Of a stretch of 23,131 bases of DNA, positions 1-8,646 are shown in pieces (position 1 is the stretch's first letter; every line of letters starts with the position of its first letter). This stretch comes from Cyclobacteriaceae bacterium. GTDB lineage: Bacteria > Bacteroidota > Bacteroidia > Cytophagales > Cyclobacteriaceae. The position numbers and the translations under genes were made by a program. Under the pieces are notes generated by a model. That model had not been told where the DNA came from, made no database searches, and saw only the letters and a program-made list of their open reading frames with translations. The stretch covers positions 1 to 23,131 of the forward strand of contig JANQPK010000093.1 of NCBI GenBank assembly GCA_028289505.1, read 5' to 3'.

Positions 1-1
1 A

Positions 2-1813
2 ATGGATAAGAATCAAGTCACAGGACTAATCCTGATCTCTCTGTTACTTCTAGGCTATTTCTATTTTGCCCAGGACATACAGCCACCACCACAGGAGCAG
101 GTACCTCAAACCGATCAACTATCGCCCACCCCTGGTCAGGGAGAGACTGAATTGAAGCCCCTGGAAAATCAGATTCCCGATAGTGTGATACGCGCTCAAC
201 AACAACAGGAATTTGGAGAATTGGCTCAAGTGATGAACGGAGTGGCTCAGGAGGTGATTATGGAGAATGAGGAACTCGCCATAACTTTCTCAACCAAAGG
301 TGGTGCTATCAAACAAGTTGAGCTAAAGCAGTACCAAACCTATGATAAGAAGCCTCTGATCCTCTTCGATGAGGAAAGCTCCGATATGTCCCTTCAGGTA
401 AACCTGTCGGACAGGAGCATAAACCTGATGGAACTCTATTTTCAGGACTATGAGCTTACCTCCAAAGGTGACACCACACAGCTCAGGTTCAGCATCGAAC
501 TTGGCGGAGGAAACCAAATTCATCAGTACTATGAACTGGGCAATGGCTTTGAGATGAAGTATCACCTGGATCTATCTGATTTGGGTGCCAAAGATCCAAC
601 CGCCATGGCAGTACTGGAATGGAGCGATAGAATCAAAAGACTTGAGAGAAGTCTGGAGCAATCCCGGCGCAACACCTCTGTAAACTATTATCTTACCGAT
701 GAGTCTTTCAACGATTTGGGTGATAGCAGCAATGACCTGAAACAAGAGGTAGTCAATCAGCCTATCCAGTGGGTCACCATGAACCAAAAATTCTTTACCG
801 CTGGTCTCATTGCCAATAGCCCTTTCCAAGGTGGAATGTTCTCCTCCCAAGTAGTATCTGAAGCCGATACCTCGGTAATTAAGGACCTGGAATTGGCGGT
901 AAATATGTTGCAACAGAACCTGCAGAATGAAGGTTTTACCTACTTCTTTGGTCCCAACAACTACCAGGTAATGAAAAAGGTAACTGATGGCTTCTCCAAG
1001 AATGTTTACTTGGGTTGGACCGTTTTCGCCTGGATCAATAAATGGCTAATCATACCGGTATTCAATTTCTTGGAAACCTATATCGCCAGCTACGGGATCA
1101 TTATTATTATTCTGGCCTTCTTCATCAAACTGATCCTATCTCCCATTTCCTACAAGTCATATTTGAGTATGGCCAAGATGAAGGTGCTCAAACCACAATT
1201 AGATGAGATCAAGCAGAAGTATGGCGATGACATGCAAAAGGCACAGGCCGCCCAAATGGAATTGTATGGCAAAGTAGGGGTTAATCCCTTAAGTGGTTGT
1301 ATTCCCATGCTTCTTCAAATGCCTATTCTACTGGCCATGTTCAATTTTTTCCCAAATTCCATTGAACTGAGGCAAGCTGGATTTCTTTGGGCCGATGATC
1401 TGAGTAGTTATGATTCCATACTCAATCTGCCTTTCAGCATTCCTTTTTACGGCGCTCATGTTAGTTTGTTCACACTACTGATGGCTGGTTCCACATACCT
1501 GACCACCTTACAGAATCAACAGATGAATACCATGCAAGGGCCCATGAAATCTATGCAGTATTTGATGCCCTTTATGATGATATTCTTTTTCAACAACTTT
1601 TCGTCAGGCCTAACCTTCTACTACTTCATTCTGAACATCCTCAATTTTGGTCAACAGGCTATTATCAAAAAGTACTTCATTGACGAAGATAAAATCCTTC
1701 GGATAATGGAAGAGAATAAGATCCGCAACAAAAACAAGAAAAAGTCCAAATTCCAGCAACGGTTGGAAGAGGCCATGAAAACTGCAGAGGAATCAAAAAA
1801 GAATCGAAAATAA
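2..1813 (+). CDS. yidC: Membrane protein insertase YidC (Oxa1 family)
   Basis: Inserts and folds inner-membrane proteins, alone or with the SecYEG translocon. The 603-residue protein has the Gram-negative layout: an N-terminal membrane anchor (about residues 7-22), a proline/glutamine-rich linker, a large periplasmic beta domain (about 80-330), then the conserved insertase core from about 345 to 555. In the core, the charged residue of the hydrophilic groove, Arg in E. coli, aligns with Lys376; the coiled hairpin with SMAKM follows, then NPLSGC (about 428) and the last membrane segments with SSGLTFYY. A lysine-rich cytoplasmic tail (about 575-603) could contact the ribosome. The ATG at base 2 gives the expected anchor sequence, so the gene is probably complete although its promoter is outside the window. 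It leads a seven-gene run, and the hydrolase gene starts 15 bases after its stop. Confidence 0.97.
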   Translation: MDKNQVTGLILISLLLLGYFYFAQDIQPPPQEQVPQTDQLSPTPGQGETELKPLENQIPDSVIRAQQQQEFGELAQVMNGVAQEVIMENEELAITFSTKGGAIKQVELKQYQTYDKKPLILFDEESSDMSLQVNLSDRSINLMELYFQDYELTSKGDTTQLRFSIELGGGNQIHQYYELGNGFEMKYHLDLSDLGAKDPTAMAVLEWSDRIKRLERSLEQSRRNTSVNYYLTDESFNDLGDSSNDLKQEVVNQPIQWVTMNQKFFTAGLIANSPFQGGMFSSQVVSEADTSVIKDLELAVNMLQQNLQNEGFTYFFGPNNYQVMKKVTDGFSKNVYLGWTVFAWINKWLIIPVFNFLETYIASYGIIIIILAFFIKLILSPISYKSYLSMAKMKVLKPQLDEIKQKYGDDMQKAQAAQMELYGKVGVNPLSGCIPMLLQMPILLAMFNFFPNSIELRQAGFLWADDLSSYDSILNLPFSIPFYGAHVSLFTLLMAGSTYLTTLQNQQMNTMQGPMKSMQYLMPFMMIFFFNNFSSGLTFYYFILNILNFGQQAIIKKYFIDEDKILRIMEENKIRNKNKKKSKFQQRLEEAMKTAEESKKNRK

Positions 1814-1828
1814 AAGTCACCAATCTGG

Positions 1829-2509
1829 ATGCAAATTAGATATCTCGGACATTCCTGCTTTGAAATTTCTAACCAACAAACCAACCTTTTGCTGGATCCT
1901 TTCATCTCCGGAAATCCATTGGCAGCAGAGGTTGCGATTGATCAGTTGAGCCCTGATTTTTTAGTGATCAGCCATGGGCATCAGGACCATGTTTTGGATG
2001 TTGAGACCTTATACAAACAAAGTGAAGCTACAATTGTGGCTAATTACGAGGTAGCAACCTGGTTTCAGCATAGAGGATTGGACCGAGTAATACCCATGAA
2101 CCAAGGCGGGCAAACAGTCTTAGGTGCAGCTCAGGTGAAGCTGGTAAATGCAGTCCACTCCAGCAGCATGCCTGACGGCAGTTATGGAGGCAATCCGGTG
2201 GGATTTGTACTTGAAATGGATGGCCGCTGCATCTACTATGCTGGCGATACGGCATTGCATCAGGACATGATCCAAATTAAACAAGAATACAGCATTGATC
2301 TGGCCATTTTACCTATAGGTGGACATTTTACCATGGGTCTGGAGGATGCTTTGGAAGCTTCGAATTATGTGGGGTGCGATCGGATTTTAGGTATGCATCA
2401 TGACACTTTCCCGCCAATTTCTATCGATCATCAGGCCTCGAAAAATTTGGCTGAATCTCAAGGAAAAGAACTTATTTTGATGCAAATTGGAACCTCCATA
2501 ACTTTGTAA
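1829..2509 (+). CDS. UPF0173-family metal-dependent hydrolase (metallo-beta-lactamase fold)
   Basis: A 226-residue protein of the metallo-beta-lactamase superfamily, the size of UPF0173 (YtkL-like) proteins. The metal-binding signature HGHQDH lies at residues 49-54, with further likely ligands at His110, Asp140 (in YYAGDT) and His190/His191. The N-terminus [13 protein letters not shown] is typical of the family, which fixes the ATG start. There is no signal peptide, so it should be cytoplasmic. The physiological substrate of this family is not established; relatives hydrolyse phosphodiester, lactone or thioester bonds, so only a general hydrolase role is supported. It sits 15 bases after yidC and 8 bases before parA and is probably cotranscribed with both, with no obvious functional link to either. 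Confidence 0.9.
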   Translation: MQIRYLGHSCFEISNQQTNLLLDPFISGNPLAAEVAIDQLSPDFLVISHGHQDHVLDVETLYKQSEATIVANYEVATWFQHRGLDRVIPMNQGGQTVLGAAQVKLVNAVHSSSMPDGSYGGNPVGFVLEMDGRCIYYAGDTALHQDMIQIKQEYSIDLAILPIGGHFTMGLEDALEASNYVGCDRILGMHHDTFPPISIDHQASKNLAESQGKELILMQIGTSITL

Positions 2510-2517
2510 TCGCCCCT

Positions 2518-3291
2518 ATGGGTAAAGTAATCGCCATTGCCAATCAGAAAGGAGGAGTGGGTAAAACCACCACAGCCATGAATCTAGCTGCTAGTTTAGC
2601 TGCGTTGGAGTTTAAAACATTGGTGGTAGATGCAGACCCACAGGCAAATACCACATCTGGCGTGGGGGTTGACCCCAGGTCCGTCACTTACAGTGTCTAC
2701 GAGTGCATGGTCAATGGCACTGATGTGCACGATGCTATCGTCGATACCAGTATTGACTACCTTTCTGTTATTCCCTCCAGAATAGATCTAGTGGGCGCAG
2801 AGGTGGAGATGGTAAACCTCGAGAATCGGGAGGAAAAGATGAAGGAGGCACTGACCGATATCATCGACGAATACGATTTTGTGATCATTGATTGTTCCCC
2901 ATCGCTGGGGTTAATCACGGTTAACGCGCTAACTGCTGCAGATTCAGTAATTATTCCAGTTCAGTGTGAGTATTTCGCACTTGAGGGCCTGGGGAAATTA
3001 CTGAATACGGTTAAGATCATACAATCTCGTTTAAATACAAATTTGGAGATAGAGGGAATACTGCTTACTATGTACGATGTACGGCTTCGTTTGTCCAACC
3101 AGGTAGTTGAGGAAGTAAACACACATTTCAAGCAAATCGTGTTTAAAACCATTATACCGAGGAACATTAAACTAAGTGAAGCACCCGGTTTTGGGATTCC
3201 CGCTATTGCTCATGATGCCAGAAGTAAAGGAGCCATAAGTTATCTCAATCTGGCACGTGAGATTATTGAAAAGAACAACCTGGGCCGCTGA
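2518..3291 (+). CDS. parA: Chromosome-partitioning ATPase ParA (Soj)
   Basis: A 257-residue ParA/MinD-type ATPase that binds DNA non-specifically as an ATP dimer and is released by ParB, moving replicated origins apart. Visible motifs are the deviant Walker A KGGVGKTT at residues 11-18 with the signature lysine K11, the Walker A' region VVDADPQ with Asp40, and the Walker B-like FVIIDCSP at 121-128. The length matches short chromosomal Soj proteins, with no N-terminal helix-turn-helix extension as in plasmid type Ia ParA. Only 2 bases separate it from parB, the usual chromosomal pairing. The position next to yidC and before dapB and lepB, and the absence of any plasmid gene, support the chromosomal copy. 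Confidence 0.97.
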   Translation: MGKVIAIANQKGGVGKTTTAMNLAASLAALEFKTLVVDADPQANTTSGVGVDPRSVTYSVYECMVNGTDVHDAIVDTSIDYLSVIPSRIDLVGAEVEMVNLENREEKMKEALTDIIDEYDFVIIDCSPSLGLITVNALTAADSVIIPVQCEYFALEGLGKLLNTVKIIQSRLNTNLEIEGILLTMYDVRLRLSNQVVEEVNTHFKQIVFKTIIPRNIKLSEAPGFGIPAIAHDARSKGAISYLNLAREIIEKNNLGR

Positions 3292-3293
3292 CC

Positions 3294-4199
3294 ATGTCCG
3301 ATAAAAAACCGAAGAAAAGAAATGCCTTGGGCAGAGGACTGGGGGCGCATTTAGACGATTCAGTGGTATTTGAAGCCCCAGCAAGAAAATCGGGAACCCC
3401 AGCAGCAGGTAACATCGGTGAAATTCCTATCGAACAGATTGAGGTTAACCCTTTTCAACCCAGATCGGACTTTGATCAGGAGTCATTATTGGAACTTGCA
3501 GACTCCATTAAAACTCAGGGTATTATTCAACCTATCACCGTACGGCAGTTAAGCCCCAGAAAATTCCAGCTAATTGCCGGGGAACGAAGGTTTCAGGCTG
3601 CAAAAATTGCTGGACTCAAGCGATTACCAGCGTTCATCAGGACCGCCAATGATCAGGAAATGCTGGAAATGGCTTTGATTGAGAATATTCAGCGGGAAAA
3701 TCTAAATGCCATTGAAATAGCCCTCAGTTATCAGCGTTTACTAACCGAGTGCAACCTCAAACAAGAGGAATTAGGTGGACGAGTTGGCAAGAATCGGGCT
3801 ACGGTCACTAACTACTTGCGATTATTAAAATTGCCACCCGATATCCAGATCGGTATACGCGACAAAAAAATCACTATGGGTCACGCCAGGGCGCTTATTA
3901 ACGTAGAGAATGTGGACACGCAACTCGAACTGTATCACAAGATGATGAAAGAAGACCTGAGCGTGCGTAAGGTTGAATCATTGGTGAGGGCAATAGCCAG
4001 GGGAAGCATGGAGAAGACCTCTGATAAGGGTTCCAAGCCACCAAATGACCATGCTTTCCGTCAACTACAGAACAAACTAAGTTCTCATTTCGGTTCCAGG
4101 ATTAAAGTGACTGTTAATAATGATGATCGCGGTGAGATCCGCATACCTTTCGTTTCAACAGATGATCTGAATCGAATACTGGAGATACTGGACTTATAA
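3294..4199 (+). CDS. parB: Chromosome-partitioning protein ParB (Spo0J), CTP-binding clamp
   Basis: Binds parS sites near the replication origin, closes as a CTP-dependent clamp, spreads on DNA and stimulates ParA. The 301-residue protein shows the expected order: a basic N-terminal tail with the LGRGL motif (12-16) that triggers ParA, the ParB/Srx domain beginning at VNPFQPR (51-57), the CTP-binding GERRF box (96-100), the ENIQREN box (130-136), a helix-turn-helix around 155-180 (KNRATVTNYLRLLKLP), and a C-terminal dimerisation part ending at 301. The ATG lies 2 bases after the parA stop. No good parS site was found in the window; the few CACGTG hexamers inside genes match the 16-base consensus poorly. 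Confidence 0.97.
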   Translation: MSDKKPKKRNALGRGLGAHLDDSVVFEAPARKSGTPAAGNIGEIPIEQIEVNPFQPRSDFDQESLLELADSIKTQGIIQPITVRQLSPRKFQLIAGERRFQAAKIAGLKRLPAFIRTANDQEMLEMALIENIQRENLNAIEIALSYQRLLTECNLKQEELGGRVGKNRATVTNYLRLLKLPPDIQIGIRDKKITMGHARALINVENVDTQLELYHKMMKEDLSVRKVESLVRAIARGSMEKTSDKGSKPPNDHAFRQLQNKLSSHFGSRIKVTVNNDDRGEIRIPFVSTDDLNRILEILDL

Positions 4200-4202
4200 C
4201 CC

Positions 4203-4772
4203 GTGTTGCCTCGTTTACTCATTTTTTTTTTAATCTCTGTTAGCGTTACTCAAACAAGTATTGCGCAAACCCCTGATACGCTACGACCGGAGCCCTATGA
4301 AATCTTGGTTTCAGGTGAGGGAGTCAAACAGAAAGACCCTGAACGAGCGGCCCTGCTGTCTGCTGCGTTTCCAGGGGCAGGCCAAATTTACAATGACAGA
4401 TACTGGAAAGTACCCATAGTGCTTGGTGGTGGGGCAGCTCTTGGTTATGGTATCCACTGGAATCACGTAAGATATGTCGATACCAGAAGTGCATTGTTTG
4501 CGGTTAGAACTGGGAATATAGATCCGGAAAATCCACTACATAGCATATCTGAAGGGACTCTGGAATCAGAAACTGACAGATTTAGGAGGGACCGGGATGC
4601 TTTGATTATCGGATCCATACTAGCGTATTTCATTGTGATTACCGATGCATATGTGGATGCTCATCTCAAAAATTTTCCCAAAAGGTCAACAGCAATACGC
4701 ATTCAACCCAGTATAAGGCAGGATTTTGGTTTTATATCCGGGGGACTGGCGTTAAATTTTAAACTTAAATAA
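4203..4772 (+). CDS. DUF5683 exported protein of unknown function
   Basis: A 189-residue protein recognised as DUF5683 from the block PGAGQIYNDRYWKVP (57-71), the family's hallmark. It opens with a signal peptide (hydrophobic stretch about 5-15, possible cleavage after Ala21 in SIAQ). Two hydrophobic stretches, around 70-85 and 132-146, may span or dip into a membrane. The biochemical role is unknown; the conserved place between parB and dapB in Bacteroidota suggests an envelope-linked function but does not prove one. The most 5' start is GTG at 4203, three bases after the parB stop; TTG at 4206 is an alternative, and neither has a clear ribosome-binding site, so translation is probably coupled to parB. 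Its TAA shares a base with the dapB ATG (TAATG). Confidence 0.85.
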   Translation: MLPRLLIFFLISVSVTQTSIAQTPDTLRPEPYEILVSGEGVKQKDPERAALLSAAFPGAGQIYNDRYWKVPIVLGGGAALGYGIHWNHVRYVDTRSALFAVRTGNIDPENPLHSISEGTLESETDRFRRDRDALIIGSILAYFIVITDAYVDAHLKNFPKRSTAIRIQPSIRQDFGFISGGLALNFKLK

Positions 4773-5488
4773 TGAGAATAGGTATTATTGGATACGGAAA
4801 AATGGGCAAGACAATTACCGCCATTGCCCAAAATCGAGGACACCAGATAATCGATAAAATCGATGTTGAAAACAGAGATGCGCTGCTTAAGTGGAACCCT
4901 CAAGAGGTAGATGCGGCTATTGAATTCACCGCTCCCAATCAGGCATTCGATAACATAAAGCAATGCATCAAGATGGGTATCCCGGTAGTTTCCGGCACCA
5001 CTGGATGGTTAAAGCAAAAACCCGAGTTAGATGCTTACTGTCGCCAGCAACAGGGAACCTATTTTTATGCATCCAATTACAGCTTAGGGGTTAATATCAC
5101 TTTTAAGGTCAATCAGTACTTAGCCAAGATCATGAATGCTTACCCCGATTTCAAAGTCAGCATGGAAGAGTGCCATCATATTGAAAAAAAAGATGCGCCC
5201 AGTGGTACTGCCATCACCCTGGCCGAGGGCATTATTAAGGAAATGGACAGGATTGACCATTGGAGCCTGGATCAAGGCTATAACCCTAATTCCATTCCTA
5301 TTAACGCTGTCCGAGAAGGAAAAGTACTGGGAACTCATAAAGTTCAGTATAGCTCCGAATTTGATGAGATCACCTTGGAGCATAAGGCTTTGAGTCGTAA
5401 TGGATTTGCTTTGGGAGCCGTATTGGTAACGGAATGGATTCAAAAACGTAAAGGTATTTTAACAATGGATGATTTTTTGGATCTTTAA
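4772..5488 (+). CDS. dapB: 4-hydroxy-tetrahydrodipicolinate reductase DapB
   Basis: Reduces 4-hydroxy-tetrahydrodipicolinate with NAD(P)H, on the route to meso-diaminopimelate (peptidoglycan) and lysine. Residues 1-13 form the Rossmann glycine loop (GYGKMG at 7-12), GTTG (75-78) contacts cofactor and substrate, and the catalytic block HHIEKKDAPSGTA (135-147) places His135 and Lys139 at the positions of E. coli His159 and Lys163. The 238 residues are shorter than the E. coli enzyme (about 273), as is usual in Bacteroidota. The ATG overlaps the preceding stop by one base, showing translational coupling. Its last codons lie just before the lepB start. Confidence 0.97.
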   Translation: MRIGIIGYGKMGKTITAIAQNRGHQIIDKIDVENRDALLKWNPQEVDAAIEFTAPNQAFDNIKQCIKMGIPVVSGTTGWLKQKPELDAYCRQQQGTYFYASNYSLGVNITFKVNQYLAKIMNAYPDFKVSMEECHHIEKKDAPSGTAITLAEGIIKEMDRIDHWSLDQGYNPNSIPINAVREGKVLGTHKVQYSSEFDEITLEHKALSRNGFALGAVLVTEWIQKRKGILTMDDFLDL

Positions 5489-5510
5489 GCGCTCAATTGT
5501 AGAAAAGACT

Positions 5511-6665
5511 ATGTCAATTAAGAATTACTTCCGCCGCGGGAAGTCCGACGAGAAAGAAAGCGAAAAGCCACGCAGTAAAACCAGGGAGTGGTTTGATGCT
5601 TTGAAATTTGCCATCATTGTGGCTACTGTCCTAAAATGGGGATTGATCAGTGCGTTCACCATACCTACTCCTTCCATGGAAGGATCCTTGTTAGTGGGTG
5701 ATTACTTATTTGTCAGTAAGATCCACTATGGGCCAAGAACTCCGGTAACACCTTTGCAGGTACCACTAACCCACCAAAGGATACCTATACTCAACGTCTC
5801 CTCCTATCTGGATTGGATCCAGCTCCCTTCAGTGAGATTGCCGGGGTTTCAAGATGTTAAACGGAATGAGCCAGTGGTGTTTAACTACCCCGGGAACCCC
5901 AATGTGCCTGGTGAGGAGGATCATCCAGTGGATTTAAAAACTTATTATGTAAAACGTTGCGTAGCGATTCCAGGTGATGTGCTAGAAATAAGAAATATGC
6001 AATTGTACATCAACGGAGAGGTCAGTCCAAACCCACCCAATATGCAAACTTCCTATAAAGTTACCAGTCCGGTTCCCATCAATCGCCGGGTATTTATGCG
6101 CAATGGAATCTGGGATGTGGAAAACTGGGGGGTTAACACCTATTACATTAAAGGCGCCATGGAAGACGACGTGAAGAAATTATCCGAAATCCCCAATATC
6201 ACCATTGAAAAGACCAGCATGGATCCCCTGACCGGTGCACTTAAAACCTGGGAAAAAGGCGAGGGACAGGTTAACGTATATCCCGATGGCAAGCAGCTAT
6301 CCTGGAACGAAGACAACTACGGTCCATTGTTGGTGCCAGCAGAGGGCACTACCATCGAAATCAATCAGGAAAATCTACTCAAGTACGGATATTTCATAGA
6401 AAATTATGAAGGTCATGATGAGGTGATAGTCGAGGGCACAACCCTGACCATCGATGGACAGCAAGTTAAGGAATACACCTTTAATCAGGACTATTACTTC
6501 ATGGTGGGAGATAACCGGCATAATTCCATTGACTCCCGGTTTTGGGGTTTTGTCCCAGAAGACCACGTCATGGGCAAGCCTCTGTTCGTTTGGATGTCAA
6601 TAGACAGTAATCAAAGCTGGTTTGATAAAATTCGATGGAGTAGACTTTTCAAAGGAATCAATTAA
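5511..6665 (+). CDS. lepB: Signal peptidase I (LepB), large Bacteroidota form
   Basis: Inner-membrane serine protease that removes signal peptides from exported proteins. One membrane segment (about 32-50) precedes the catalytic Ser55 in PTPSMEGSL; the general base is Lys148 in YYVKRCVAIPGD; the C-terminal box GDNRHNSIDSR is at 333-343. The Ser-Lys gap (93 residues) and the Lys-to-GDNR gap (about 185) exceed those of E. coli LepB, so the periplasmic domain carries extra insertions, usual for this phylum. I chose the ATG at 5511 (384 residues, 22 bases after dapB), which gives a short basic cytoplasmic tail. An in-frame ATG at 5469 would add 14 residues and overlap dapB by 20 bases; it cannot be excluded. 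This is the last gene of the yidC run and its stop touches that of ung. Confidence 0.95.
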   Translation: MSIKNYFRRGKSDEKESEKPRSKTREWFDALKFAIIVATVLKWGLISAFTIPTPSMEGSLLVGDYLFVSKIHYGPRTPVTPLQVPLTHQRIPILNVSSYLDWIQLPSVRLPGFQDVKRNEPVVFNYPGNPNVPGEEDHPVDLKTYYVKRCVAIPGDVLEIRNMQLYINGEVSPNPPNMQTSYKVTSPVPINRRVFMRNGIWDVENWGVNTYYIKGAMEDDVKKLSEIPNITIEKTSMDPLTGALKTWEKGEGQVNVYPDGKQLSWNEDNYGPLLVPAEGTTIEINQENLLKYGYFIENYEGHDEVIVEGTTLTIDGQQVKEYTFNQDYYFMVGDNRHNSIDSRFWGFVPEDHVMGKPLFVWMSIDSNQSWFDKIRWSRLFKGIN

Positions 6666-6677
6666 TTACCAATTAAT
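6661..6677. repeat. Perfect inverted repeat over the lepB and ung stop codons
   Basis: ATTAATT (6661-6667) and AATTAAT (6671-6677) form a perfect 7-base inverted repeat with a 3-base ACC spacer. It contains both convergent stops, TAA of lepB at 6663-6665 and the complement of the ung TAA at 6666-6668. The stem is all A/T and has no GC-rich base or clean T-tract, so it is a poor intrinsic terminator and may simply reflect two TAA codons set back to back. Confidence 0.5.
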
Positions 6678-7328
6678 GGGCACTTGTCCATTGGCTTGTA
6701 AATACCGGTTGGTTTTGCTGAAAGGACGACTGCCGAAGAAACCACGGTGAGCAGCCAGAGGCGATGGATGAGCTGATTTGATAATCAGATGCTGACTGCC
6801 ATCAATAACTGCACCTTTTTTCTGGGCATAGCTTCCCCATAGCATAAATACCAGATTGGATTTCTGCTCGGCCAGCACCTGAATCACCGTATCGGTAAAA
6901 TCCTCCCAACCTTTCCCCTGATGGGATCCTGCCTGGTGGGCCCTTACTGTGAGCGTAGCATTGAGCAGCAGAACACCCTGGTCTGCCCATCTCTCCAGAT
7001 TTCCGTTCGATGGTGGAGAAATTTCCAGATCGGCTTCCAACTCCTTAAAGATGTTGATTAGCGATGGTGGCTTGGCTATGGAATCATTAACCGAAAAGCA
7101 AAGACCATTCGCTTGTCCTGGTCCATGATAAGGATCCTGACCCAGGATAACTACCTTTACTTTGGATAAAGGACAGCGGTCAAAAGCATTGAAAATTTGC
7201 TTTGCCGGTGGAAAAATCCGTCTGGTATTATATTCTTTCCTGACAAAATCCGTAAGCTGATGGAAATAGGGTTTTTGAAACTCCTGCTGTAAAGCTTGTT
7301 TCCAACCTGATTCTATGCGTACATCCAT
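6666..7328 (-). CDS. ung: Uracil-DNA glycosylase, family 1
   Basis: Removes uracil from DNA as the first step of base-excision repair. The 220-residue protein carries the family 1 motif GQDPYHGPGQANGL with the catalytic Asp65, Phe78 for stacking on the base, Asn123 (LLNATLTV) for uracil recognition, and the HPSPLAAHRGF loop with His187. The open frame extends upstream to 7559, but that would run into apaG on the other strand; the ATG at 7328 (MDVRIESGW) gives the usual family length and N-terminus. Transcribed against lepB and divergently from apaG, it is a single-gene unit; on the minus strand TAACTTGG at 7380-7373 is a weak candidate -7 element. Confidence 0.96.
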   Translation of the reverse strand: MDVRIESGWKQALQQEFQKPYFHQLTDFVRKEYNTRRIFPPAKQIFNAFDRCPLSKVKVVILGQDPYHGPGQANGLCFSVNDSIAKPPSLINIFKELEADLEISPPSNGNLERWADQGVLLLNATLTVRAHQAGSHQGKGWEDFTDTVIQVLAEQKSNLVFMLWGSYAQKKGAVIDGSQHLIIKSAHPSPLAAHRGFFGSRPFSKTNRYLQANGQVPINW

Positions 7329-7421
7329 AAGACGTTTAAAATAAAATTTAGTTTTCAATAACCAATGCTTGCCCAAGTTAGTTATCTTTATTGGTTCAAT
7401 GCCTACCAATAACCTGGCCTT
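7329..7421. promoter_or_regulatory. Divergent ung/apaG promoter region
   Basis: This 93-base AT-rich gap must hold both divergent promoters. On the plus strand TATCTTTA (7383-7390) is one base off the Bacteroidota -7 element TAnnTTTG and lies 31 bases before apaG, but no TTTG sits at the right distance upstream. On the minus strand TAACTTGG (7380-7373) could serve ung, with a TTG only 16 bases upstream of it. The two candidates are almost back to back. Both assignments are by eye and weak. Confidence 0.3.
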
Positions 7422-7808
7422 ATGGTAACCGCAGTCACTAAAGGAGTCACCGTTATGGTAGAGACGGAATACCAACCCGAATATTCTAGTCCTAGTCAGT
7501 ACCATTACGTCTTTACCTATCGGATCACCATTAAGAACGGCAGTTCGAATACCATACAACTGCTAAGAAGGAAGTGGTATATCCACGATACCTATAGCAA
7601 AGTCAGGACGGTGGAGGGAGAAGGAGTTGTTGGTCAACAACCTATTATCGAACCCGGAGAACAGCATCAATATATCTCGGGATGTAATCTGAAATCAGGA
7701 ATCGGTAAAATGCATGGAAGCTATGAAATGGAGCAATTGGTTGATGGCCTTAGGTTTGAGGTTAGCATTCCTGAATTTCAAATGATTTTCCCTAATAAAC
7801 TCAACTAG
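7422..7808 (+). CDS. apaG: ApaG / DUF525 domain protein
   Basis: A 128-residue protein matching the whole ApaG family, a small fibronectin-like beta sandwich also found in eukaryotic FBXO3. Diagnostic features are the GxGxxG turn (GEGVVG, 66-71), the following QPIIEPGE, and the late block YISGCNL...GKMHGSYEM (84-103). The name comes from the E. coli apaG-apaH locus and from a Salmonella phenotype in cobalt/magnesium homeostasis; the molecular function is not settled, and ligand or protein binding is more likely than catalysis. The ATG at 7422 gives the standard length. It is followed after one base by a methyltransferase gene, with which it is probably cotranscribed. Confidence 0.94.
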   Translation: MVTAVTKGVTVMVETEYQPEYSSPSQYHYVFTYRITIKNGSSNTIQLLRRKWYIHDTYSKVRTVEGEGVVGQQPIIEPGEQHQYISGCNLKSGIGKMHGSYEMEQLVDGLRFEVSIPEFQMIFPNKLN

Positions 7809-7809
7809 A

Positions 7810-8592
7810 TTGTTCCAAAACCAGCTCATCAGGGCCAATCGGTTTCTGTATTACTGGTTGAATGCGGTTGATGAACACTCTCTGCAAGCACCCTTTATTT
7901 TTGATTTCTACCAACATGTGATAAAGGATAAATCCATCAACAATCTGATGGAAGCAGTGCTGAAACTGCGTAAGTCGCTACAAAAGAACCATAGAGGTAT
8001 TCAAGTTACCGATTTAGGCGCTGGAAATGACCGGTACTCTACTCGAACTATTTCAGGTATGGCCAGAAACAGCCATCAACCTCAAGTGTCGCGATGGCTT
8101 TTTAATATCTGCAGGAGATATCATCCAAAAACCATCCTAGAATTGGGTGCCAACTTAGGCCTGTCAACCCTTAGTATGGCAGCTGGGGCGAAAAATGCGA
8201 AAATTGTAACCATCGAAGGTTGCCCCAAAATCAGCCAATTGGCGAAAGAACACTTTTCAACTTTAAATGCACCGCAAATTGAATTGATTGTTGGTGATAT
8301 TGAAGATGTACTTCCGGAGGTATTAACGAATATTGGATCGATTGATTTGCTGTTTATGGACGCCAATCATCGGTATCAGCCCACTATAAACTATTTCAGC
8401 CAATGCGTGTCCCGCTGCCATGCTCAGAGCATGGTGGTGGTGGATGATATTTACCACTCGGCCGAAATGAATAGGGCCTGGGAGGAGATAAAGCAATGGC
8501 CTGGTGTTAGGCTAACCATTGACCTATTCCGGGCCGGATTGGTGTTTTTTGACCCACAACTGACCAAATCACATTACGTGCTACAGTACTGA
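7810..8592 (+). CDS. Class I SAM-dependent methyltransferase
   Basis: A 260-residue protein with a Rossmann-type methyltransferase core from about 105 on: motif I ILELGANLGLST (109-120), the acidic residue ending strand 2 (Glu136 in IVTIEG), Asp163 in VGDIEDVLP, and Asp184 in IDLLFMDANH, followed by VVVDDIYHS (209-217). It resembles the O-methyltransferase-like Methyltransf_24 group. The N-terminal part with FIFDFYQHVI (29-38) and a second LGAG motif (69-72) is, from memory, typical of a Bacteroidota subfamily. The substrate is unknown. The only start covering the conserved N-terminus is TTG at 7810, one base after the apaG stop; the first internal Met (residue 47) would remove that segment. 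No target is suggested by the neighbours. Confidence 0.85.
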   Translation: MFQNQLIRANRFLYYWLNAVDEHSLQAPFIFDFYQHVIKDKSINNLMEAVLKLRKSLQKNHRGIQVTDLGAGNDRYSTRTISGMARNSHQPQVSRWLFNICRRYHPKTILELGANLGLSTLSMAAGAKNAKIVTIEGCPKISQLAKEHFSTLNAPQIELIVGDIEDVLPEVLTNIGSIDLLFMDANHRYQPTINYFSQCVSRCHAQSMVVVDDIYHSAEMNRAWEEIKQWPGVRLTIDLFRAGLVFFDPQLTKSHYVLQY

Positions 8593-8646
8593 CTGTATAT
8601 TTAACTCATCTTAGGAATAATTTCACTTTAAGGTACATAGGGGCCA

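Noticed and set aside
5469..5510. Upstream ATG of lepB overlapping dapB
   Set aside because: Possible, but the extra 14 residues are not family-like and the ATG at 5511 gives a normal short basic tail; kept as an alternative only.
7329..7559. Long N-terminal extension of ung
   Set aside because: It would overlap apaG on the opposite strand and has no resemblance to the family; the ATG at 7328 gives the standard 220-residue enzyme.
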